A stretch of DNA of 18,409 nt from Pseudomonadota bacterium. Lineage in GTDB: Bacteria > Pseudomonadota > Gammaproteobacteria > Enterobacterales > Enterobacteriaceae. Below the pieces are notes generated by a model. That model had not been told where the DNA came from and did no database searches. It saw nothing but the letters and a program-made list of their open reading frames with translations. Numbering within the stretch: the stretch's first letter is position 1; each line of letters opens with the position of its first letter. The translations under genes were made by a program, and so were the position numbers. This document shows, in pieces, positions 9,174 through 17,156 of this stretch. The stretch lies in assembly GCA_023454395.1 (NCBI GenBank), contig JAEYFY010000066.1:1-18409 (forward strand), given 5' to 3'.

Positions 9174-10133
9174 CTAAATATCAAGAAGACCAAATATTTG
9201 CTGTGGTTTTATCTCCCCAATATCTCCACCATCCGCTTTTATAGCGGTTTGTGCCTTACCGTAACCGCCAATTAAACCGGGATCGGTAGGGCCAAATAAG
9301 GTGATATTCGGTTTATCTAAGGCTGCGGTTAAGTGGCTTAACCCTGTATCCACAGAAACCACACTTTTTGCACCCGCAATCACTTGAGCAACATCCGCGA
9401 GCGACATTTTTGGCAACACATCAACATAGTCAAAATCTTTGGCTAGGCGGATAGCGCGTTGATGTTCATGCTCTGCGCCCCAAGGTAACTTAATGCGCAA
9501 TCCTGAATCAGCAAGTAAGGCGATTAATTCTCGCCAATGAGATTCTGGCCAGTGTTTTTCATCACGAGTTGTTGCGTGCAAGAATACCAAATAAGGGCGT
9601 TCATCAAAGGATGGAAGAGAGAGAAAATGCTGTGCAATCCCATAATCACCTTGAGATTGTGGAATGGGATAATTTAAGCTTAAGGCAAACAGCTGGCGAA
9701 TTCGCTCAACGGCGTGCATTTTTTTACTAACATCGTGGCGAATATCGTAGAAAAAACTGGCTAAAGGTTCACGGGCGCTTTGACGAGAATAACCGTGTTT
9801 AGTGCCTTTGGCGTATCGAGTTACCAAAAATGCACTTTTTAGTAAACCTTGTGCATCAATAACCGCATCGTAATGATGCGCTTGGATCGTTTGACGAAAT
9901 TGTGCGCGCTCAGCACGAATAGGCGCACTAAACCAATTTTTACGCCAACGGCGTATTGCCACCGGAATAACGGTATCAACAGCTTGGTGCCAGCTTGGAA
10001 TTTGTGCGAAACCTTCTTCAACAGCCCAGTCAAAACGGATATCAGGATATACATTTATTGCATCAGTTAATGCTGGCAAGGTGTGTAAAACATCCCCCAT
10101 GGAAGAGGTTTTAACAATTAATACCCGCTTCAC
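9174..10133 (-). CDS. waaC: LPS heptosyltransferase I
   Basis: WaaC adds the first L-glycero-D-manno-heptose from ADP-heptose to Kdo of Re-type LPS on the cytosolic side of the inner membrane. The product is 319 residues. It keeps VLIVKTSSMGDVLHTLPAL at the N-terminus with the catalytic base Asp14, FAQIPSWH (43-49), YDAVIDAQG (88-96), HATTRDEKHWPE with Lys193 (E. coli Lys192), and VSVDTGLSHLTAALD with Asp262 (E. coli Asp261). The start codon is GTG at 10133; it overlaps the waaF TGA by four bases (GTGA), so it is translationally coupled as the last gene of hldD-waaF-waaC. Similarity to the E. coli enzyme is high throughout. Confidence 0.96.
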   Translation of the reverse strand: MKRVLIVKTSSMGDVLHTLPALTDAINVYPDIRFDWAVEEGFAQIPSWHQAVDTVIPVAIRRWRKNWFSAPIRAERAQFRQTIQAHHYDAVIDAQGLLKSAFLVTRYAKGTKHGYSRQSAREPLASFFYDIRHDVSKKMHAVERIRQLFALSLNYPIPQSQGDYGIAQHFLSLPSFDERPYLVFLHATTRDEKHWPESHWRELIALLADSGLRIKLPWGAEHEHQRAIRLAKDFDYVDVLPKMSLADVAQVIAGAKSVVSVDTGLSHLTAALDKPNITLFGPTDPGLIGGYGKAQTAIKADGGDIGEIKPQQIFGLLDI

Positions 10134-11182
10134 GCAGATGGCTCCGTTGACAGTAAATTTTCTAATTCAGCAAAAACCTTCTCTGGCTGAATATCAATTA
10201 AGCTTTGATGATAGCCTTGTTCCGCATCCCCTTTACGCACTTTGTGATAACCGGTAATTAAACGGATCACTCGTGCTTTGTGGGATAACGGTGGCGTAAA
10301 ATCAGGGCTACTTGGACCATAAAGGGCGACTAATGGGCGCTCTAAAGCTGCTGCCACATGCATTAAACCAGAATCGTTGCTGATGATGGCGTTACAAGAT
10401 GCAATCAAATTAACCGCTTGTTCAAGACTGGTTTCACCAGCCAGATTAAAACAGGCTTCGCGGGCTTCTGGCGTTAAGGCTTGTTTTATCTCTTCACTGG
10501 CTTCTTTATCTTTTTGAGAGCCAAAAAGGAAAATCTGATAACCCTGCTCAGCTATTAACTTTTGTGCTAAAGCCGCATAATGATAATGAGGCCAACGTTT
10601 TGCAGGGCCAAATTCGGCACCGGGGCAAAAACCAATGGCAGGGCGCTGTGTCGATAATGAAAATTGAGCTAATGTGGTAGAAATATCATTTTCAGTAACT
10701 GATAACTTAGGCCAAAGTAAAGGTTGAGGTAAATCTGTCGCTTTTTGGACTTTTTGCTTGTCATAAGCCAAAGCCACATAGCGTTCAACCATCAAAGGAA
10801 ATGCGTTTTTATCTAAAGGGCGTAAATCATTTAATAAGCCGTAACGCATTTCGCCACGCCAGCCTGTACGCTTAGGAATATCTGCAAAGAAAGGGACTAA
10901 TGCAGATTTAAACGAGTTAGGTAATACATAAGCGTGCGTGTAACCATTCTCTCTTAATTGTTTTCCTAAACGACGGCGTTCACCAATCGCTAACGCACCA
11001 TGACCTAGTGGCATAGGAATGGCATTATCAACTTCTGGCATTTTTTCGAGTAATGGACGACACCATGCCGGTGCCATCACATCAATGGTTGCCGCAGGAT
11101 GTAATGCTTTCAATGTACGATAAAGACTTTGAGACATCATCATGTCCCCGACCCATGAAGGTCCTACCACAAAGATTTTCAT
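10130..11182 (-). CDS. waaF: LPS heptosyltransferase II
   Basis: WaaF adds heptose II to heptose I of the inner core, using ADP-L,D-heptose. The 350-residue GT9 protein begins MKIFVVGPSWVGDMMMSQSL, the family signature, with Asp13 as the likely catalytic base. PGAEFGPAKRWP (187-198, Lys195) and SNDSGLMHVAAALERP (268-283, Asp270) are the donor-site segments. The ATG is 9 bases after the hldD stop, with no clear Shine-Dalgarno sequence, and the stop overlaps waaC. The length agrees with E. coli WaaF (348). Confidence 0.96.
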   Translation of the reverse strand: MKIFVVGPSWVGDMMMSQSLYRTLKALHPAATIDVMAPAWCRPLLEKMPEVDNAIPMPLGHGALAIGERRRLGKQLRENGYTHAYVLPNSFKSALVPFFADIPKRTGWRGEMRYGLLNDLRPLDKNAFPLMVERYVALAYDKQKVQKATDLPQPLLWPKLSVTENDISTTLAQFSLSTQRPAIGFCPGAEFGPAKRWPHYHYAALAQKLIAEQGYQIFLFGSQKDKEASEEIKQALTPEAREACFNLAGETSLEQAVNLIASCNAIISNDSGLMHVAAALERPLVALYGPSSPDFTPPLSHKARVIRLITGYHKVRKGDAEQGYHQSLIDIQPEKVFAELENLLSTEPSA

Positions 11183-11191
11183 AAACAGCGA

Positions 11192-12130
11192 TTATTTACC
11201 TTGATTTAACCATTGCATATAAAGCTCGACGCCTTCGGCAACCGTTTTAAATGGCGCGGTATAACCTGCTTTACGTAAGTTTGTGAGATCTGCTTGTGTA
11301 AAGGCTTGATAGCGACCTTTCAATTTTTCTGGGAACTCAATATGTTCGATAGAGAGATCTTTATCTTTATGATATGCAATAACGGCATCAGCAACAGCTT
11401 GGAATGATTCAGCACGACCTGTACCACAGTTAAAAATTCCCGATACATTATTACGCCAGAACCATAAATTAACCGCAGCCACGTCGCCGACATAAATAAA
11501 GTCACGTTGGAAGGTTTCGCTACCTTCAAATAATTTTGGATTTTGACCGGCATTTACTTGGTTATTTAAATGGAATGCCACACTTGCCATACCGCCTTTA
11601 TGTCCTTCACGAGGGCCATAAACATTAAAATAACGGAAGCCACAAATCATCGAATCTGCTTCAGGTAAAATTTGGCGCACATATTCATCGAATAAGAATT
11701 TTGAATAACCGTAGACATTTAAAGGTGCTTCGTATTTTCTATCTTCGATAAAATTATCAGTACGACCGCCATAAGTGGCAGCAGAAGAGGCATATAAGAA
11801 AGGAATTTTACGCTCAAGACAAAAATGGAGTAGCTCTTTAGAATATTGATAGTTGTTATCCATCATATATTTGCCATCCCACTCGGTGGTAGAAGAGCAA
11901 GCACCTTCATGGAAAACCGCATCAATATCACCAAAATCATCACCAGCAACAATGCTGGCAATAAAATCTTCTTTATCCATGTAATCGGTAATATTTAGAT
12001 CGACCAAATTCACGAACTTGGTGCCATCTTTAAGGTTATCAACAACTAAAATATCAGTATAACCTTCATCATTTAATGCTTTAACAATATTGCTGCCGAT
12101 AAAACCTGCACCGCCCGTGACGATAATCAT
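11192..12130 (-). CDS. hldD: ADP-L-glycero-D-manno-heptose 6-epimerase
   Basis: HldD (RfaD/GmhD) converts ADP-D,D-heptose into ADP-L,D-heptose, the donor for WaaC, WaaF and WaaQ. It is an extended short-chain dehydrogenase of 312 residues (E. coli 310). Visible are the Rossmann loop GGAGFIG (6-12), the catalytic Ser116 in [10 protein letters not shown], Tyr140 and Lys144 in NVYGYSKF, and Lys178 in GHKGG, all matching the E. coli numbering. It is the first gene of hldD-waaF-waaC. AAGGGG sits 7 bases before ATG. A -10-like TATTAT (12181-12176) lies upstream without a good -35. E. coli hldD also has a heat-shock promoter; I could not see a convincing sigma32 site here. Confidence 0.97.
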   Translation of the reverse strand: MIIVTGGAGFIGSNIVKALNDEGYTDILVVDNLKDGTKFVNLVDLNITDYMDKEDFIASIVAGDDFGDIDAVFHEGACSSTTEWDGKYMMDNNYQYSKELLHFCLERKIPFLYASSAATYGGRTDNFIEDRKYEAPLNVYGYSKFLFDEYVRQILPEADSMICGFRYFNVYGPREGHKGGMASVAFHLNNQVNAGQNPKLFEGSETFQRDFIYVGDVAAVNLWFWRNNVSGIFNCGTGRAESFQAVADAVIAYHKDKDLSIEHIEFPEKLKGRYQAFTQADLTNLRKAGYTAPFKTVAEGVELYMQWLNQGK

Positions 12131-12241
12131 GTGGCTACCCCTTCATATAAAAATCTAAAAATTAGCTCTAGGTCTATAATAACACTGAACAGCGTTAACG
12201 GTAGTATTCATCACGGAATAACAGGCTGAAATTCTCGAAAA

Positions 12242-12252
12242 ACACAGTGTGT
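12242..12252. repeat. 11-nt inverted repeat in hldD/kbl intergenic region
   Basis: ACACA-G-TGTGT is a perfect short palindrome. It shares the core CACAGTGTG with the palindrome upstream of waaA, read there on the minus strand. It could be a common operator or chance. Confidence 0.25.
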
Positions 12253-12270
12253 ATTAGTGATCTTAATTAC

Positions 12271-12288
12271 ATAAATAACATTATTTAT
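12271..12288. promoter_or_regulatory. 18-nt AT-only-arm palindrome, possible operator between hldD and kbl
   Basis: ATAAATAA-CA-TTATTTAT is a perfect inverted repeat with 8-base arms, about 60 bases upstream of the kbl -10 box and about 140 bases from the hldD start. In E. coli kbl-tdh is under Lrp and leucine control, and Lrp prefers AT-rich sites, but this sequence does not match the Lrp consensus closely. It may equally be an AT-rich coincidence. Confidence 0.3.
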
Positions 12289-12347
12289 TTACATTTGTCG
12301 TTTTTAATAGAACAAAGGAATAGAATAAGAAACAATAACGGCTACAT

Positions 12348-12353
12348 TATAAT
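12348..12353 (+). promoter_or_regulatory. Candidate -10 box for kbl-tdh
   Basis: A perfect TATAAT lies 47 bases before the kbl ATG at 12401, giving a leader of about 40 bases. The -35 position (12325-12330) is poor, in keeping with a promoter that needs an activator. The intergenic region 12131-12400 serves hldD and kbl in opposite directions. Confidence 0.45.
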
Positions 12354-12400
12354 CAAAAATGCATGTTGCCTCTTTTCGCCCTGCAGTCTTAGGAGAAAGT

Positions 12401-13600
12401 ATGTCTACCCACTCTTTCTATCAACAAATTAATCAACAACTCGAACAAACTCGTCAAGATGGTCTCTTTAAAAATGAGCGCATCATCACTTCTTCACAAA
12501 GCGCAGATATCGCTGTTGCTGATGGAAGCCATGTTATTAACTTCTGTGCTAATAACTATCTCGGTTTAGCCAATCATCCCAAATTGATTGAAGCGGCAAA
12601 AGCAGGAATGGATAGCCACGGTTTTGGTATGGCGTCTGTGCGTTTTATTTGTGGTACCCAAGATTCACATAAAACATTAGAAAATAAAATTGCTGAATTT
12701 TTAGGTATGGAAGATGCCATTTTGTATTCATCTTGTTTTGATGCCAATGGCGGATTATTTGAAACATTAATGGGGCCGGAAGATGCGATTATTTCTGATG
12801 CCTTAAATCATGCTTCTATTATTGATGGTGTACGTTTATGTAAAGCAAAACGCTATCGCTACGCGAATAACAATATGGCTGAACTGCGTACACAACTTGA
12901 AAAAGCCAAAGCAGAGAATGCTCGACATATTATGATCGCCACTGATGGCGTATTTTCTATGGATGGTGTGATTGCCGATCTCAAATCTATCTGTGATTTA
13001 GCGGATGAATTCGGTGCATTAGTGATGGTCGATGATTCGCATGCCGTGGGTTTTGTGGGTGAACAAGGTCGCGGAACTCATGAGTATTGTGATGTGATGG
13101 ACAGAATCGACATTATCACGGGCACTTTAGGTAAAGCATTAGGCGGTGCATCGGGTGGTTATACCGCAGCACGTAAAGAAGTGGTTGAGTGGTTACGTCA
13201 GCGTTCTCGTCCTTATTTATTCTCTAACTCGTTAGCACCTGCGATTGTTTCTGCTTCTATTGCTGTTTTAGATATGCTGAAAACTGGTGATGAAATACGC
13301 GCTCGTTTATGGCGTAACGCTTCGCTTTTCCGTGAAAAAATGAGTGCGGCGGGTTTTACATTGGCTGGTGCAGATCACGCTATTATTCCGGTGATGTTAG
13401 GCGATGCAAAATTAGCCCAAGAGTTTGCAACACGCTTACTTGATGAAGGGATTTATGTCACTGGGTTCTTCTATCCTGTTGTACCTCAAGGGCAAGCACG
13501 TATTCGTACACAAATGTCAGCAGCACACACGACTGAACAAATTGAGCGTGCAGTGGCAGCATTTATCAAAATTGGCAAAGAACTTAATGTGATTGCATAA
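12401..13600 (+). CDS. kbl: 2-amino-3-ketobutyrate coenzyme A ligase (glycine C-acetyltransferase)
   Basis: Kbl cleaves 2-amino-3-ketobutyrate with CoA to give glycine and acetyl-CoA, the second step of threonine degradation after Tdh. It is a PLP enzyme of the alpha-oxoamine synthase group and is 399 residues from ATG at 12401 (E. coli 398). An upstream in-frame ATG at 12359 is unlikely: AGGAGA at 12391-12396 sits just before 12401, and the E. coli protein aligns from here. Visible are [14 protein letters not shown] (47-60), NHAS with His137, DDSHAVG (211-217), and the PLP lysine Lys245 in GTLGKALGG. tdh follows after 9 bases. Confidence 0.97.
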   Translation: MSTHSFYQQINQQLEQTRQDGLFKNERIITSSQSADIAVADGSHVINFCANNYLGLANHPKLIEAAKAGMDSHGFGMASVRFICGTQDSHKTLENKIAEFLGMEDAILYSSCFDANGGLFETLMGPEDAIISDALNHASIIDGVRLCKAKRYRYANNNMAELRTQLEKAKAENARHIMIATDGVFSMDGVIADLKSICDLADEFGALVMVDDSHAVGFVGEQGRGTHEYCDVMDRIDIITGTLGKALGGASGGYTAARKEVVEWLRQRSRPYLFSNSLAPAIVSASIAVLDMLKTGDEIRARLWRNASLFREKMSAAGFTLAGADHAIIPVMLGDAKLAQEFATRLLDEGIYVTGFFYPVVPQGQARIRTQMSAAHTTEQIERAVAAFIKIGKELNVIA

Positions 13601-13609
13601 GGTTACTCT

Positions 13610-14635
13610 ATGAAAGCATTGTCAAAATTAAAAGCACAAGAAGGTATTTGGATGACTGATGTTCCAGTACCTGAACTTGGTCATAACGATGTGATGATCA
13701 AGATTCGTAAAACAGCAATTTGTGGCACTGATGTTCATATTTATAACTGGGACGAGTGGTCACAAAAAACAATTCCTGTTCCTATGGTTGTGGGTCATGA
13801 ATATATCGGCGAAATTGTTGCGATAGGACAAGAAGTGAAAGGCTTTAATATTGGTGATCGCGTTTCTGGTGAAGGGCATATCACTTGTGGTCATTGTCGT
13901 AATTGTCGTGGTGGTCGTACGCATTTATGCCGTAATACCATTGGCGTGGGTGTAAATCGTCCAGGCTGTTTTGCTGAATATCTGGTTATCCCTGCCTTTA
14001 ATGCCTTTAAAATCCCAGACAATATTCCTGATGAATTAGCCGCTATTTTTGACCCATTTGGTAATGCCGTTCATACCGCGTTATCTTTTGATTTAGTGGG
14101 TGAAGATGTGCTGGTTTCGGGTGCTGGTCCCATTGGGATTATGGCTGCGGCAATTTGTAAACATGTGGGTGCGCGCCATGTGGTGATCACGGATGTTAAT
14201 GAATATCGCCTTGATCTCGCGAAAAAAATGGGAGTAACCAGAGCTGTAAATGTCAGCAAAGAAAACCTAATCGATGTGATGAAAGAATTGGGTATGATCG
14301 AAGGTTTTGATGTGGGATTAGAAATGTCAGGCGCACCTCCTGCGTTTCGTACCATGCTTAATACCATGAATCATGGCGGTCGTATTGCGCTTTTAGGTAT
14401 TCCACCTTCTGATATGGCAATTGATTGGGGACAAGTTATCTTTAAAGGCTTGTTTATTAAAGGTATCTACGGTCGTGAGATGTTCGAAACATGGTACAAG
14501 ATGGCGACACTTATTCAGTCTGGTCTTGATCTCTCTCCGATTATTACGCATCAATTCCCAATTGATGAATTCCAAAAAGGCTTTGATATCATGCGCTCTG
14601 GTCAATCAGGTAAAGTGATTTTAGATTGGCAGTGA
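13610..14635 (+). CDS. tdh: L-threonine 3-dehydrogenase
   Basis: Tdh oxidises L-threonine with NAD+ to 2-amino-3-ketobutyrate, the substrate of Kbl. It is a zinc-dependent medium-chain dehydrogenase of 341 residues, the same length as E. coli. The catalytic zinc ligand Cys38 is in [16 protein letters not shown], followed by GHEYIGE (62-68). The structural zinc site has Cys93, Cys96, Cys99 and Cys107, and the NAD-binding Rossmann segment is [14 protein letters not shown] ribosome binding site AAGG precedes the start. The gene ends in tandem in-frame stops (TGA TAG, 14633-14638), followed by a strong terminator. It forms a two-gene operon with kbl. Confidence 0.97.
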   Translation: MKALSKLKAQEGIWMTDVPVPELGHNDVMIKIRKTAICGTDVHIYNWDEWSQKTIPVPMVVGHEYIGEIVAIGQEVKGFNIGDRVSGEGHITCGHCRNCRGGRTHLCRNTIGVGVNRPGCFAEYLVIPAFNAFKIPDNIPDELAAIFDPFGNAVHTALSFDLVGEDVLVSGAGPIGIMAAAICKHVGARHVVITDVNEYRLDLAKKMGVTRAVNVSKENLIDVMKELGMIEGFDVGLEMSGAPPAFRTMLNTMNHGGRIALLGIPPSDMAIDWGQVIFKGLFIKGIYGREMFETWYKMATLIQSGLDLSPIITHQFPIDEFQKGFDIMRSGQSGKVILDWQ

Positions 14636-14652
14636 TAGGTAACAACTAAGCC

Positions 14653-14680
14653 AAAAAAGAGCCTTAAAAGGCTCTTTTTT
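14653..14680. terminator. Symmetrical bidirectional rho-independent terminator
   Basis: AAAAAAGAGCCTT (14653-14665) pairs perfectly with AAGGCTCTTTTTT (14668-14680) around a two-base gap, so the loop must open a little. GC-rich stem centres with A and U tracts on both sides let it work for tdh (plus) and for the convergent yibQ (minus, stop 6 bases away). Confidence 0.9.
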
Positions 14681-14686
14681 GTTGCG

Positions 14687-15646
14687 TTATTTTTCAACTT
14701 CGCCGATTTCCTTTGGCGTAGGCGGTATTTTCTTTTTTTCTGAGGAGCTAAACCCGCTTGATAAGGTATTAATCAACGTGCTTTTTTTCATCGAAATAAT
14801 GGCTTCTTGTGCGGGTTTTAACCAAGACGCAGGTTTTGGCTCTTGTGGCTGTTCTGTTGGTGGTGTGACTTTGGGTGGTTCTGGTTGTATTGGTTTTTCT
14901 GTCTGTGGTTTTAATAGAGTACTCGGTGCAACCAGTTGAATATCCGCAGGCAATAAAGGCAACTGTTGCTGTAATGCTCTAACGGTTGAAGGGTGAGGGT
15001 GCCCAATCGCAATTGCAGAGCCATTTTTACGTGCTAAAGCAATCGCACGAGCTAACTGTTGGCGAGTTTCAGCTTCGGTTTGTACGTTATCTAAGAAAAC
15101 ATGACGGCGTAAAGAGGGAACACCAGCAGCTTTTGCAGCAATCGCAGCTTGAGTATTACCAATAGTCACGCTATCTAAAAAATAGAGGTTTGAGTGATTA
15201 AGGGCTTTAATGACTCTATCCATTGCTTGCCTATCGGATGTCATCGCACTACCCATATGGTTATTCATACCGACAGCGTAAGGAACATTACTAATAGCAT
15301 GCTGAATAATGCGGTTAATTTCAGCCTGATCCATAGACGGTTTTAGGGTATCGCGCTCCAGAGGTTGTTTGCTAATGGGTGCCATTGGCATATGGATCAG
15401 AATTTCTCGTCCTTGTGAATGGGCTTTTGTTGCTACTTCTTTACCATGAGGAGAATCAGGTAAAATGGCGATAGAAACAGCTGTAGGAAGTTGTAAAACT
15501 TGGTTATCTTCTTTTTTTCGATAACCAAAATCATCAATCACAATGGCTAATTTGGCTGCAAATGCGGGAGTGCTCACAACCAGGCTTAGCAACATTAAAC
15601 TGAGTAGAAAAGAGCGCTTGCGTTGTAATGTGCCAAGTAATTTCAA
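14687..15646 (-). CDS. yibQ: Secreted divergent polysaccharide deacetylase family protein (YibQ-like)
   Basis: A probable periplasmic protein with a divergent polysaccharide-deacetylase fold. The TTG at 15646 is the best start: GGAGG (15656-15652) lies 5 bases before it and overlaps the envC end. A TTG at 15664 is possible but has no such site. This start gives 319 residues with a signal peptide: basic residues up to 11, a hydrophobic core at 12-25, and probable cleavage after PAFA at about residue 30. The mature part holds KLAIVIDDFGYR (Asp38, Asp39), LIHMPMAP, GMNNHMGSAMT, FLDSVTIGNT and IGHPHPSTV, as in E. coli YibQ. The last ~75 residues are a low-complexity Pro/Gln/Lys/Glu-rich tail. The substrate is unknown; the envC linkage suggests cell-wall or septal work. 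Confidence 0.88.
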   Translation of the reverse strand: MKLLGTLQRKRSFLLSLMLLSLVVSTPAFAAKLAIVIDDFGYRKKEDNQVLQLPTAVSIAILPDSPHGKEVATKAHSQGREILIHMPMAPISKQPLERDTLKPSMDQAEINRIIQHAISNVPYAVGMNNHMGSAMTSDRQAMDRVIKALNHSNLYFLDSVTIGNTQAAIAAKAAGVPSLRRHVFLDNVQTEAETRQQLARAIALARKNGSAIAIGHPHPSTVRALQQQLPLLPADIQLVAPSTLLKPQTEKPIQPEPPKVTPPTEQPQEPKPASWLKPAQEAIISMKKSTLINTLSSGFSSSEKKKIPPTPKEIGEVEK

Positions 15647-15648
15647 AC

Positions 15649-16941
15649 CTACCTCCCAAGCCAAGGAACAGGGTTCACTGCTTTTCCTTGACGTCTGATT
15701 TCAAAATAGAGTGCTGAACGCTCTTGCCCACCACTGTTACCCACTAAAGCAATAGGTTGACCAGCTTTAACCTGTTGACCAACATTCACTAAAGCACTTT
15801 GGTTATAACCATAAAGGCTCATATCACCTTTACCGTGTTCAACCACAACCACTAAACCATAACCTTGAAGCCAGTCAGCTAATAACACTCGTCCATCAGC
15901 AATGGCTTTTACTTCTGTACCCTGTGCCGCGGGTATCACAATGCCTTTCCAACGTAATTCACCAGAGCCAGAAATAGACTCACCAAAACGGTGTAATAAA
16001 GAGCCTCTGATTGGCCAAATTGCTTGTCCGGCTGGTTTACCTAAACCGCCTGTACGCGACATTAATGACTGCTCTTCGGCGGTAGGTTTATAGGTTGAAC
16101 CGCGTTGTTGGGCTTCTCGCTGTTTGGCCGCAATACGTGCCGCTTCTCGGGCTTCACGCTCTGCTCGTGCTTTGGCTTCACGCTCAGCTTGCGCAATTTT
16201 ATTTCTTAATTGCGCTTCGTTAGCTCGCATCGTCGCTAAGTTTTTCTGATCAGCCTTTAAGGTTGATTCAAGTTGAGTCAGTGTTTTTTGTCGAGCGGCT
16301 AATGCATTATCCAGCTTTTGTTTTTCTTGCTGTTGTTTTGTTAAAGCTTGTTTTTGCTCATTCTGTTTTGCTTGCTGCGCTGCTTTTTCGGCTTCAAGCT
16401 CTTTTGAGGTTTGAGCAAGTTCTGCCATTGTTTCTTTCCGCGCATCATTAATATAGCTGTAATACGCTAAAATACGCTCTTCGCGCTGACCTTCTTCACC
16501 ACGAAATAGAAGCTCTATACCTTGGTGCTTACCTTGACGATAAGCCGCATCCATTTGGCGCGCTAATAATTCTTGTTGAGACTGATACTGTTTTTGTAAA
16601 CGTGCAATATTGGCGGTAATGGTTTTGATCTCTTTACCCAATGTTTGTAAGCGGTTTTGGGTTTCATGCACAGATCGACCCGCACTAGAGATTTGAGTTT
16701 CTTGTGTTTTTAATTGATTAAGAAGGGCTGTACGTTGTTTTTGTTGTTCTTGAACCTGTTTTTCTTTTTCTGCAATCGTAGTTTGTAGATCTTTTAGCTG
16801 ATTGCGGTTATCCGTTAGTGTGTTAGCAAAAACAGGGGATGCAGAAAAGAGAGCGGTGCTAATAAGCAACGTGATTAACGGTAAAGAAAATACACGATAA
16901 GGCGGATGTGTTTTTTTTTGAAGATCCATTTTCTCTGCCAT
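15649..16941 (-). CDS. envC: Murein hydrolase activator EnvC
   Basis: EnvC is a periplasmic divisome factor that switches on the amidases AmiA and AmiB at the septum. The product is 430 residues (E. coli 419). It has an N-terminal signal segment (hydrophobic about 17-38, likely cleavage after SPVFA), a long coiled coil rich in Gln/Lys/Glu (about 45-270) and a C-terminal LytM/M23 domain (about 310-430). The LytM metal ligands are degenerate: LYFEIR replaces the usual LHFEIR, as known for EnvC, which acts as an activator rather than an enzyme. The ATG at 16941 has only AAGG about 12 bases upstream; an ATG at 16929 is an alternative with AGAG close by. yibQ starts two bases after the stop. Confidence 0.95.
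   Translation of the reverse strand: MAEKMDLQKKTHPPYRVFSLPLITLLISTALFSASPVFANTLTDNRNQLKDLQTTIAEKEKQVQEQQKQRTALLNQLKTQETQISSAGRSVHETQNRLQTLGKEIKTITANIARLQKQYQSQQELLARQMDAAYRQGKHQGIELLFRGEEGQREERILAYYSYINDARKETMAELAQTSKELEAEKAAQQAKQNEQKQALTKQQQEKQKLDNALAARQKTLTQLESTLKADQKNLATMRANEAQLRNKIAQAEREAKARAEREAREAARIAAKQREAQQRGSTYKPTAEEQSLMSRTGGLGKPAGQAIWPIRGSLLHRFGESISGSGELRWKGIVIPAAQGTEVKAIADGRVLLADWLQGYGLVVVVEHGKGDMSLYGYNQSALVNVGQQVKAGQPIALVGNSGGQERSALYFEIRRQGKAVNPVPWLGR
15652..15656 (-). promoter_or_regulatory. Shine-Dalgarno site for yibQ inside the envC 3' end
   Basis: GGAGG on the minus strand lies within the last codon and stop region of envC, 5 bases before the yibQ TTG. It decides the yibQ start and points to coupling with envC translation. 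Confidence 0.6.
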
Positions 16942-17036
16942 CTGACCAACGTACCTTTCATAACAGTTTGTAAGATTATTTCATGTCACTAAACAACTGA
17001 CCAGCTAACACGAAATAAAGCCGAAATTTCAGATAA

Positions 17037-17049
17037 TACCTAATAGGTA
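17037..17049. repeat. 13-nt palindrome upstream of envC
   Basis: TACCTA-A-TAGGTA is a perfect inverted repeat about 96 bases upstream of the envC ATG, in an AT-rich stretch. On the minus strand it lies between a TTGAAT -35-like and a TATTAT -10-like sequence (15-base spacing), a position suitable for an operator. No regulator is recognised. Confidence 0.3.
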
Positions 17050-17118
17050 ATCTATTCAATTAATAACAGATTATAAAGCAATAATAATAGGAGAGAGGAA
17101 AAAAGAGGTATTCTGTGT

Positions 17119-17145
17119 GACAGCGCAATAGAATATCACGCTGTC
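17119..17145 (-). terminator. 27-nt hairpin downstream of rimO
   Basis: On the minus strand, GACAGCG and CGCTGTC pair perfectly. The stem continues through two G-U pairs and ATA/TAT to a UUC loop, giving about 12 bp. It starts 12 bases after the rimO stop. A T-rich run follows only about 13 bases later (TTTTTT near 17100), so it is either a weak terminator or an RNA-stability hairpin between rimO and envC. Confidence 0.5.
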
Positions 17146-17156
17146 CACGAGAGAGA

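Noticed and set aside
9839..10070. Open frames on both strands inside waaC, and similar frames inside mutM, wabH, hldD, tdh and envC
   Set aside because: They lie in alternative frames of well-supported genes, have no recognisable domains and no convincing ribosome binding sites.
12191..12210. ops/JUMPstart-like AACGGTAG sequence upstream of kbl (RfaH target)
   Set aside because: It matches the ops core only partly, and it points toward kbl-tdh rather than toward the LPS operons. No good ops element was found upstream of hldD, waaQ or waaA.
12359..12400. ATG at 12359 as the kbl start
   Set aside because: The 14 extra residues do not match the family, and AGGAGA lies immediately before ATG 12401. 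The -10 box at 12348-12353 would also leave almost no leader.
12247..12432. Small plus-strand frame of 61 codons in the hldD/kbl gap running into kbl
   Set aside because: It overlaps the kbl promoter and start, is AT-rich with an arbitrary composition, and has no Shine-Dalgarno sequence.
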